Part shown: in pieces, positions 1 through 5,910 of the stretch
How the letters are laid out: every line of letters begins with the position of its first letter
How positions within the stretch are numbered: position 1 is the first letter of the stretch
NCBI GenBank assembly: GCA_021802305.1
Contig: JAKAAD010000035.1
Span: 1-9,506 of the forward strand
Direction: 5' to 3'
From: a bacterium
Lineage (GTDB): Bacteria; Chlamydiota; Chlamydiia; Chlamydiales; Rhabdochlamydiaceae
Length of the DNA: 9,506 nt
Notes under the pieces: generated by a model
Told to the model about the DNA's origin: nothing
What the model saw: the letters and a program-made list of their open reading frames with translations, nothing else
The model's database searches: none
Translations under genes and position numbers: made by a program

Positions 1-303
1 GCTCTATTCGTTCTTTCTTGCATATTCAGTTTTGTGCTTTATGGACCAGGGTGGAGTATCGTCGCATTTGCGATTGGCGGCTTAATTGGAGTCTTTTTTC
101 CCCATCAAATGACCCACTTTGTCAAAAAAATCTACCAGTTCCATTTCAAGCAGAAAAAAATCATCCAAACGATTTTTTCCATTCTTGCACTCATCCTGTC
201 GATCTTGATCGCCCCACTTATCTTTCTCTTTTTCGGCATCCATGCAGGGAAAGACATGCGCCATTGGGCTTCTGAGATTTGTTCTCAGTTTCCGCAAGAA
301 TAG
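1..303 (+). CDS. Membrane protein of unknown function, C-terminal part (5' end outside window)
   Basis: The reading frame is open from the first base of the window to a TAG at 301-303, so about 100 C-terminal residues are visible and the start lies upstream. A GTG at position 34 is only an internal codon; choosing it would cut through a hydrophobic segment. Two hydrophobic stretches can be seen: roughly the first 34 residues (rich in F, V, I, G and ending in FFPHQ) and a second around residues 58-80 (IIQTIFSILALILSILIAPL). Between them is a short basic loop (VKKIYQFHFKQKK). The last 20 residues are polar. This indicates an integral inner-membrane protein with at least two membrane segments in the visible part. 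No family motif is recognised. It converges on the next gene with only 20 bases between stop codons and no clear terminator. Confidence 0.62.
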   Translation, partial: ALFVLSCIFSFVLYGPGWSIVAFAIGGLIGVFFPHQMTHFVKKIYQFHFKQKKIIQTIFSILALILSILIAPLIFLFFGIHAGKDMRHWASEICSQFPQE

Positions 304-323
304 GACGGCCTTTTTAGAGGGTG

Positions 324-1004
324 TCACTCAAGATGCCAAATGGAGATTTCTCCTTCTCTAAGGTAGTGATCTAATCGAGAAAAGGATTCGCGAAATTCAG
401 GATATTCTGCCAGTTTCATGAGCTCGCGAAGATCTTTTTTTCCTTGTTCGATCATGCCTAATTCTTTTTCTAGAGCTACGACCCGCAATGCATTGCAGAG
501 ATAGAGGAAACTATTTCGCGCGCGCTCTGTGGGATGTCGATCCATTTCCTCTTGTAAAGCACGCGAAAGATCAAGGGCTTCGCTATAGTGTTTTTTTGCG
601 ATGCAATACGCAATGGTCGAAAAATGAGAGTACCATACAGGGAGATGATCTCTCGTATGTCTCATGGCTTCTTGCAGATATTTGGTCGAGAGCTCATCTT
701 GCCCAAAAAATAGAAGCTGCTGCGCAATTCTTGGGGAAAACCGTTTTCTGTGCGCATAAGATTGCGCAATTTTCTTTTCCATCTCGGCAAACGACACCGG
801 ATCGTGAACTTTTCCTTGCTCCCAACGCGCAAGGATCTCTTCTATCAATGGGACAGAAGTTCCCCGCCAAAAGGAAAGAAAGGGAAGACATATCAAAAGA
901 GACCCCCCTAGCAGAAGCCACCGTTTCCTTTTTTTTTGATACAACAAAGGACGAGACAATGCTTTGATTAGAGCAATCCGACCGTCCATCACTCTTTTGC
1001 TCAC
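324..1004 (-). CDS. Hypothetical protein with N-terminal membrane anchor and TPR-like helical domain
   Basis: The product has 226 residues and is not recognised. Residues 1-27 are basic (RPLLYQKKRKRW), followed by a single hydrophobic segment at about 29-46, so the protein is probably anchored in the inner membrane with the rest exported or periplasmic. Residues 50-226 are almost wholly helical. Spacing such as W124-YSHFSTIAYCIAKKHYSEAL resembles one tetratricopeptide unit (Y/A-E-A-L pattern), hence TPR-like, but a full repeat array is not evident. The annotated start is GTG at 1004-1002; an in-frame ATG (codon 6, at 989) is an alternative, and neither has a strong Shine-Dalgarno. A run of nine A in the coding strand (codons 22-25) lies just before the membrane segment. 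It is downstream of copA on the same strand but separated by 130 bases holding a stem-loop and a promoter-like site, so it is probably transcribed on its own. Confidence 0.72.
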   Translation of the reverse strand: MSKRVMDGRIALIKALSRPLLYQKKRKRWLLLGGSLLICLPFLSFWRGTSVPLIEEILARWEQGKVHDPVSFAEMEKKIAQSYAHRKRFSPRIAQQLLFFGQDELSTKYLQEAMRHTRDHLPVWYSHFSTIAYCIAKKHYSEALDLSRALQEEMDRHPTERARNSFLYLCNALRVVALEKELGMIEQGKKDLRELMKLAEYPEFRESFSRLDHYLREGEISIWHLE

Positions 1005-1025
1005 ATCTTCAAATTATTTCGACTT

Positions 1026-1053
1026 TGTATATTTTTAGCCAGTGCTCTGTAAA
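1026..1053 (-). promoter_or_regulatory. Possible sigma-70-type promoter of the 226-residue anchored protein gene
   Basis: On the minus strand a -35-like TTTACA (1053-1048, five of six consensus bases) and a -10-like TATACA (1031-1026, four of six) are separated by 16 bases. The expected start of transcription is near 1019, leaving a leader of about 15 bases before the GTG start. The match is by eye and AT-rich spacers give such matches by chance. Confidence 0.3.
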
Positions 1054-1111
1054 ATAAATTTCCCTGCTTTGAGCTGAAGTGAAAGCTCCCGCGGTTCAAC
1101 GTTCGCAAAGC

Positions 1112-1131
1112 GCTCTGTATTCGTACAGAGC
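1112..1131 (-). terminator. Perfect 8-bp stem-loop just downstream of copA
   Basis: The sequence GCTCTGTA-TTCG-TACAGAGC (plus strand) is a perfect 8-base inverted repeat around a four-base loop (CGAA when read on the copA strand). It begins 3 bases after the copA stop codon. The U-tract following it on the minus strand is poor (only three T in a row), so it may be a weak intrinsic terminator or an mRNA 3'-end stabilising hairpin. It lies between copA and the gene at 324-1004 and marks the probable end of the mutY-copA unit. Confidence 0.5.
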
Positions 1132-1134
1132 TGC

Positions 1135-3228
1135 TCATAATTTCACCCGGCGTAGGCGCAATGCATTCCAAACGACGGAAAGAGAACTCAAAGACATGGC
1201 TGCACTTGCAATGATGGGGTTCAGCATAAAGTGAAAATGTGGATAAAAGACCCCGGCAGCAATAGGAATCGCACATACATTATATATGAATGCAAAAAAG
1301 AGGTTTTGTCGAATGTTGCGCACCGTAGCTTTGCTTAACTTTTGCGCACGATCAATGCCACGCAAATCGCCCTTGATGAGCGTGATCTTTGCGCTTTCCA
1401 TAGCAATATCGGTACCGGTGCCCATCGCAATTCCTACATCTGCTTGTGCAAGTGCAGGGGCATCGTTGATGCCATCCCCAGCCATGGCAACGATAAGGCC
1501 CTTCTCTTGGAGCTCTTTCACAAAACGGATTTTATCTTGGGGGAGTACCTCTGCTTGAAATGCATCTATATTCAATTCTTTGGCAACTGCCTGGGCAGTC
1601 ATTTGGTGATCGCCCGTGAGCATGAGAATCTGAAGCCCGTTTTTATGAAGATGGGTCATCGCTTCCCGCGTGAATTCTTTCACTACATCAGAAAGTGCAA
1701 GAAGTCCCGCAGCTCGATGTTCAATAGCGACATGTAAAACAGTTTGACCTTGCCGGCGAAGATCTTCCGCTTTTTTCATGAAAGGATCTATGGAAATGCC
1801 CAACGAAAGCATCCAACGTTCATTCCCAATGGCAATGGAAAATCCATCCACGTCCCCCTGAATCCCGTACCCCGTTTGTGAATGAAAGCGCTCTACTTTT
1901 CCTAGAGGAAGATTCTTTGCTTGTGCACTTACGACAATAGTCTGTGCCAAAGGATGTTCGCTTTGCTGCTCCAAACTTGCTGCAAGGGCAAGGATTCGAT
2001 CTTCTTGTCCTGTATCCAGGGCATACACGCGATTGAGGTGAAGCTTTCCTTCCGTGAGCGTGCCCGTCTTATCCACGACTAACACTTGTACCTTTGCCAT
2101 TGCTTCCAAGGCGGAAGCATTTTTGATCAATATTCCAAAGCGCGCACCTCTTCCCATCCCCACAATCAAAGAAACCGGCGTTGCCAATCCCAATGCACAG
2201 GGGCAAGCGATAATGAGAACCGTAACAAATTGAAGAATCCCATAAGACCATGAAGGACCCTGCGTTAAAAATCCCCATAAAAAGAACGTAAGAACTGCAA
2301 CGCCCACGACAATGGGTACAAATAATCCTGCAACTCGATCTGCTAATTTTTGCATGGGAGCCTTACTTCTTTGCGCTGCACTTACCATTTCTATGATCTG
2401 TGCAAGAAGGGTTTCATTTCCTAGCTTTTCTGCGCGCATGACAAAAGATCCCGTCGTATTGACCGTGCCGCCAATCACTTTTTCCTGCGCACCTTTCACA
2501 ATGGGAGTTGCTTCTCCCGTGATCATCGATTCATCAATGGCGCTTTCTCCTTCGAGAATCATGCCATCAACTGGAATCTTCTCCCCAGGTCGTACGCGTA
2601 ATCGATTTCCTCGTTGGATGTTTTCAAGAGGCACTTTTTGTTCGATGCCATTTTCAAGAATAAGACTTGCTTCTTTTGGAGATAGTTGGAAAAGTTTGCG
2701 GATGGCTTCTCCCGTCTTGACGCGTGCACGCATTTCCAATACTTGACCCAGCAACACTAACACCGTAATGAACGCAGCGGAATCAAAGTAAAGATCCACT
2801 CGATCCTTGCTCGCTCGAAAGGAAACGGGGAACATGTCAGGGAAAAAAGTTGCAACAATACTATAAAAAAATGCCGTTGCTACCCCTAGGGCAATCAACG
2901 TAAACATATTCACTCGAAATGTGAGAAATCCCCGACGAAAGAAAAAAGAGCCTGCTCCTAAGACCACCGGGGTACAAAGAGCTGCTTGCGCAATCCCATA
3001 ATGTTCATACACAACCGCTTCTTGTGAAAGAGATCCCAAAATATCTAAAACAACAACAGGAATAGCAAAAAAAAGAGCGATCCCCAATCGCCATGCCATA
3101 TCTCTGAATGCGCGCAGCTCTTCGCCTTTCCCCCCTTTGGATTCTAGAGTCATCCCGCAGTAGGGACATGCTCCTGGGGTGCTTTTTTTAACTTTTGGAT
3201 GCATAGGGCAGGTATAGGCATTATTCAC
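1135..3228 (-). CDS. copA: Copper-exporting P1B-type ATPase (CopA type)
   Basis: This 697-residue protein pumps Cu+ out of the cytoplasm at the cost of ATP. Visible in order: an N-terminal heavy-metal-binding domain with CPMH (7-10) and CPYCGM (21-26) in place of the usual HMA domain; membrane segments from about 47; actuator loop TGEA (237-240); the metal-translocating CPC (342-344); phosphorylation motif DKTGT (386-390, D386 acceptor); SEHP (423-426) of the nucleotide-binding domain; MLTGD (536-540) and GDGIND (584-589); and YN (649-650) with MSLSS (678-682) in the last two membrane segments, the pattern of the Cu+ (P1B-1) subgroup. The start is GTG at 3228, chosen because it lies directly before the metal-binding domain; it overlaps the mutY stop as GTGA and has no good Shine-Dalgarno of its own, so translation is probably coupled. 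No copper-responsive regulator gene is in the window. Confidence 0.95.
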   Translation of the reverse strand: MNNAYTCPMHPKVKKSTPGACPYCGMTLESKGGKGEELRAFRDMAWRLGIALFFAIPVVVLDILGSLSQEAVVYEHYGIAQAALCTPVVLGAGSFFFRRGFLTFRVNMFTLIALGVATAFFYSIVATFFPDMFPVSFRASKDRVDLYFDSAAFITVLVLLGQVLEMRARVKTGEAIRKLFQLSPKEASLILENGIEQKVPLENIQRGNRLRVRPGEKIPVDGMILEGESAIDESMITGEATPIVKGAQEKVIGGTVNTTGSFVMRAEKLGNETLLAQIIEMVSAAQRSKAPMQKLADRVAGLFVPIVVGVAVLTFFLWGFLTQGPSWSYGILQFVTVLIIACPCALGLATPVSLIVGMGRGARFGILIKNASALEAMAKVQVLVVDKTGTLTEGKLHLNRVYALDTGQEDRILALAASLEQQSEHPLAQTIVVSAQAKNLPLGKVERFHSQTGYGIQGDVDGFSIAIGNERWMLSLGISIDPFMKKAEDLRRQGQTVLHVAIEHRAAGLLALSDVVKEFTREAMTHLHKNGLQILMLTGDHQMTAQAVAKELNIDAFQAEVLPQDKIRFVKELQEKGLIVAMAGDGINDAPALAQADVGIAMGTGTDIAMESAKITLIKGDLRGIDRAQKLSKATVRNIRQNLFFAFIYNVCAIPIAAGVFYPHFHFMLNPIIASAAMSLSSLSVVWNALRLRRVKL

Positions 3229-4280
3229 AAAAGGCTTTGCACCACTTTTTTATGTCCTGACGAAAAGGGAAGTGCATGGATTTCTCGTTTAGAGACCCAA
3301 CGACATCCTTCGACTGGCATTGGTTGCTCTGTTTTCCACAAAGAGGGGAGCAATGTCACTCGAAACCGCGTAAAGGAATGCTTCTGTTCTTCAAGAAACC
3401 GTTCTAACGTGCATGGGAAGGGCAACCCTTGCAAAAATTTTTCTATCGTCATCGACTCTTCACAATATAAAAACTCATAAAGATCTGCCATCACTTTCCC
3501 TTTTTCTCCCTGTTTGAGAAGAAAAGAATCTTGTGATTGGATGACAATAACATGCCGTCGGAGCATTTGGATGGAATTTTTTCTTTTTTTCAAAGGAAGA
3601 GTTGCTGCATTTCCCTGATGAAATGCTCTACAGTGACTGTGCAATGGACACCTATAACATTTTGGCTCTTGCATGCAGAGAGTAGCACCAAGCTCTATCA
3701 AAGCTTCCACAACAATCCAGGGCTCATCATCGGGCAGCATCGCCTCTGCTAACGCCCAAATCTCTTTTTGCACAGAACTCTTGCTCACATCTCCCGTGAT
3801 CGCAAAATATCGAACGAGTACTCGAAGAGCATTTGCATCCACTGCTGCAGCTTTTTGATGAAAGGCAAAGCTCAATAGGGCTCCTATGGTATAGCGCCCC
3901 AATCCCTTGATCTTTTGCAACGAATCCCGTGCTGCAGGCACTTCTCCTTCATGCATTTGGACTATCCTCTTTGCAGCCTCATGCAGATTCCGAACTCGGC
4001 TATAATATCCCAATCCTTCCCAAGCTTTCATCACCTTCTCCAGAGAAGCTTGCGCTACGGAAAGGATCGTGGGAAACTCCTGCATCCATCGTTCAAAATA
4101 GGGGATCACTACATTCGCACGAGTCTGCTGCAACATGACTTCTGAAATCCAAACCATATAAGGAGTGGGACGATTGCGCCAAGGCAAGGAACGCTTATGC
4201 ACCGAAAACCATCTCTTCAGCGTTGAAGATAAGAAAAAATGACCATCACTAGGAAAATTGTTCCTATGCATCTTTCGCAT
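3225..4280 (-). CDS. mutY: Adenine DNA glycosylase MutY
   Basis: MutY removes adenine mispaired with 8-oxoguanine in base excision repair. The 351 residues match the family length. Visible: LPWR (32-35) and the first catalytic region VWISEVMLQQT (43-53; E47 corresponds to the catalytic Glu); helix-hairpin-helix and GPD region from about 121 (KGLGRYTIGA) to VDAN with catalytic D148; the four cysteines of the [4Fe-4S] loop at 202, 208, 211 and 217; and a C-terminal NUDIX-like 8-oxoG-sensing domain from about 240 to 351. Two oddities: the cysteine spacing is C-X5-C-X2-C-X5-C where C-X6-C-X2-C-X5-C is usual, and the loop that is F-S/T-H in many MutY proteins reads F-T-R (303-305). Start is ATG at 4280; ATG codon 4 is equally possible, and neither has a strong Shine-Dalgarno. 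It is the first gene of a unit with copA, to which it is joined by a GTGA overlap. Confidence 0.96.
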   Translation of the reverse strand: MRKMHRNNFPSDGHFFLSSTLKRWFSVHKRSLPWRNRPTPYMVWISEVMLQQTRANVVIPYFERWMQEFPTILSVAQASLEKVMKAWEGLGYYSRVRNLHEAAKRIVQMHEGEVPAARDSLQKIKGLGRYTIGALLSFAFHQKAAAVDANALRVLVRYFAITGDVSKSSVQKEIWALAEAMLPDDEPWIVVEALIELGATLCMQEPKCYRCPLHSHCRAFHQGNAATLPLKKRKNSIQMLRRHVIVIQSQDSFLLKQGEKGKVMADLYEFLYCEESMTIEKFLQGLPFPCTLERFLEEQKHSFTRFRVTLLPSLWKTEQPMPVEGCRWVSKREIHALPFSSGHKKVVQSLL

Positions 4281-4321
4281 TCTATTTTTTTAAGTTGTTG
4301 ATTATCTTTCTCTTACAGAGA

Positions 4322-4338
4322 TGGCACGCTTTTTGCAT
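4322..4338 (+). promoter_or_regulatory. Sigma-54 (RpoN) promoter of the 4381-6975 operon
   Basis: The sequence TGGCACG-CTTT-TTGCAT matches the sigma-54 consensus TGGCACG-N4-TTGCW at every position. The invariant GG (4323-4324) and GC (4335-4336) are separated by exactly 10 bases. With C4336 as -12 the transcript would start near 4348, giving a leader of about 33 bases that contains the strong Shine-Dalgarno. Such promoters need an AAA+ activator (in Chlamydiae an AtoC/CtcC-type regulator); no activator gene or clear upstream activator site is visible in the window. The identification is from sequence alone. Confidence 0.8.
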
Positions 4339-4368
4339 ATCTAATTACTACCGGGGCAATGGCCTTAC

Positions 4369-4376
4369 AAGGAGGA
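4369..4376 (+). promoter_or_regulatory. Strong Shine-Dalgarno of the first operon gene
   Basis: AAGGAGGA ends 4 bases before the ATG at 4381 (GGAGG ends 5 bases before it). It is the best ribosome-binding site in the window and fixes this start codon. The two following genes lack such a site, so ribosomes loaded here probably feed at least the overlapping second gene. Confidence 0.85.
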
Positions 4377-4380
4377 TAGC

Positions 4381-4830
4381 ATGCAAAAAGAGAAAAAAGA
4401 TGCATTATGGATTTTTCATCACGAAGAATTGCGAGATCTATTAAAAAAAGAGATCTCCCTCATGCGCGAACTTCTAACAAATATGCATGAGGAAGAGCGC
4501 TCTCTTTTATTCCACGATGAAAGCTTGCTCAAGTATACGTTAGAAACGCGCTCCTATCTTGCAAAACAGATAGGAGAAGTTCATCAAAAGCGATTGAAAA
4601 AAACAAAAGAGATCGAAACAATAACAACTGACTATGCTCTGACGGCTCCTCCTGGAGAGGACGTGAGTACAGAAATGAGTAGTTTGAAGGATCAGCTTAC
4701 AGCGCTTACTGAACAGGTAAATAGGCAGCAAGATGCCAACCAACATCTCATGGACCATCCCAATGCTTTACCTCCCGACGTGCAAGTTACAGTGAAGAAT
4801 AAAAAGAAAATCTCCATCACAACCAAATGA
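4381..4830 (+). CDS. Small coiled-coil protein, FlgN-like export-chaperone candidate
   Basis: The 149-residue product is charged, lacks cysteines and has no signal peptide or membrane segment, so it is cytoplasmic. Residues 13-82 form a long amphipathic helical region with E/L heptads (ELRDLLKKEISLMRELL, then HEEERSLLFHDESLLKY), and 97-124 form another coiled coil with LTALTEQVNRQQDANQHL. Early E-x-L-L-x-E-E-R with a following D-x-x-L-L, and a late N-x-x-x-Q-x-D-A-N-x-x-L, resemble FlgN-type flagellar export chaperones; this is pattern similarity seen by eye, not a demonstrated homology. Another helical-hairpin type III secretion chaperone or a structural coiled-coil protein is possible. A short basic tail (KNKKKISITTK) follows a proline break at 131-132. 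It is the first gene after a sigma-54 promoter, with a strong Shine-Dalgarno, and its stop overlaps the next start as ATGA. Confidence 0.8.
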   Translation: MQKEKKDALWIFHHEELRDLLKKEISLMRELLTNMHEEERSLLFHDESLLKYTLETRSYLAKQIGEVHQKRLKKTKEIETITTDYALTAPPGEDVSTEMSSLKDQLTALTEQVNRQQDANQHLMDHPNALPPDVQVTVKNKKKISITTK

Positions 4831-5897
4831 AATGTGGCTTGCTCTATGGGCCTGATATCCATCACTTAGATCACCTCGCTCCTCTTTGTCACATTTTGGA
4901 TATTCCCCTCTGTGTTACAGAAGAAGCAATTGCAAAACGAGCCAATGAATGCTATCCGCATTTAGAAATCATTCTATGCGACCATGTGCAGCTTCCTATT
5001 TTCATCTTAGAGCGGTTTGAGCTTGTGCTTACTTCTCTTCCTAAGCCCTTATTTCGAGAAATTTTCTTTTTTGCTGAACAGATACTGAAAAAAAAAGCCC
5101 ACACGCTATGGTGCCCTCATGGAAATTCTGATAAAGGCCATTCCCACTCTTTTTGGGAAGCACTCCGAGAGGAAGAAATGATTCTTCTCTATGGGAAACA
5201 AATGTTCGATGCAATGCAAGCAGAAGGAATCCTCGACAAAGTCCCCGGGCACGTCATTACCGGCAATTATCGATGGGAATTTTATCGCTCATATCTTTCT
5301 TTTTACCATTTGCTTGTGGAAAGAGAAATTCGCTCACGGCTCCCACCTGCAAAACGAACTATTCTCTACGCTCCCACATGGCTCGATGCCTCTCAATCGA
5401 GTTCTTTTTTCGATGCACTCCCTATTCTCGTAGATTTGCTTCCTGCCGATCAAAATCTCATCGTCAAGCCTCATCCCAATCTCATGCTAGCTCATCCCAC
5501 GCGCACATCTCTTCTCATAGAGCAATTTTCTTCCCATCCGCGTCTCCTTTTCTTAGAAGAATTTCCTCCCATTTATCCTCTTCTAGATATAGCTGATGTG
5601 TATATCGGCGACATGTCTTCCGTCGGGTACGATTTCCTCACATTTGACCGCCCATTATTTTTTCTCAATCAGCATGAGAAAAAAAATGCCTATCTTTTCC
5701 GCACTGGAATAGAAATTTCAAAAGCCAATTATGAGCACCTTTACAACGTGATCGATGAATTCTTTGCATTTGAGCTTCGCGATTTTTCTGCGCTTCGCAA
5801 GGAAGTGTATACATACGCATTCGGACATCCTAAATCATTAGACATGTTACGCAAAGAAATAGAAGCAATGATCAGCACCGCCATAAAACTGCTATAA
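4827..5897 (+). CDS. CDP-glycerol glycerophosphotransferase-family protein, copy 1
   Basis: The 356 residues have the size and motifs of the TagF-like GT-B catalytic domain (CDP-glycerol:poly(glycerophosphate) glycerophosphotransferase family). Visible: CPHGNSDKG (96-104), GNYR (146-149), YAPTW (181-185), VKPHP (213-217) and GDMSSVGYD (261-269) followed by RPLFFLN. The paired His-containing motifs (HG and HP) and the D-x-S-S loop are the family's catalytic and donor-binding signatures. Classical members build teichoic acid from CDP-glycerol; Gram-negative members transfer phospho-polyol or sugar phosphate groups to surface polymers. The acceptor here is unknown, and a teichoic acid is unlikely in a Chlamydia-like cell. 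There is no signal peptide or membrane segment, so it is cytosolic or peripheral. The ATG overlaps the preceding stop (ATGA) without its own Shine-Dalgarno, indicating translational coupling. A run of nine A (5088-5096) encodes KKK. Confidence 0.85.
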   Translation: MKCGLLYGPDIHHLDHLAPLCHILDIPLCVTEEAIAKRANECYPHLEIILCDHVQLPIFILERFELVLTSLPKPLFREIFFFAEQILKKKAHTLWCPHGNSDKGHSHSFWEALREEEMILLYGKQMFDAMQAEGILDKVPGHVITGNYRWEFYRSYLSFYHLLVEREIRSRLPPAKRTILYAPTWLDASQSSSFFDALPILVDLLPADQNLIVKPHPNLMLAHPTRTSLLIEQFSSHPRLLFLEEFPPIYPLLDIADVYIGDMSSVGYDFLTFDRPLFFLNQHEKKNAYLFRTGIEISKANYEHLYNVIDEFFAFELRDFSALRKEVYTYAFGHPKSLDMLRKEIEAMISTAIKLL

Positions 5898-5910
5898 TTG
5901 GATTACTTCT

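Noticed and set aside
488..967. Plus-strand open frame of 159 codons
   Set aside because: Antisense to the anchored 226-residue protein gene, with no membrane, domain or ribosome-site signal of its own; composition looks like a shadow.
1001..1276. Minus-strand frame of 91 codons overlapping the copA 3' end and the intergenic region
   Set aside because: It lies out of frame within the last copA codons, which encode the clear MSLSS membrane segment; no Shine-Dalgarno or recognisable product.
2312..2746. Plus-strand frame of 144 codons antisense to copA
   Set aside because: Covers the actuator-domain region of a firmly identified gene; no independent evidence.
4301..4306. GATAAT on the minus strand as -10 box for mutY
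   Set aside because: Position is suitable, but no -35-like hexamer at the right spacing could be found, so it was not listed as a promoter.
5893..5898. TATAAT before the second transferase as a possible internal promoter
   Set aside because: It overlaps the stop codon of the first transferase and no acceptable -35 sequence is found 16-18 bases upstream.
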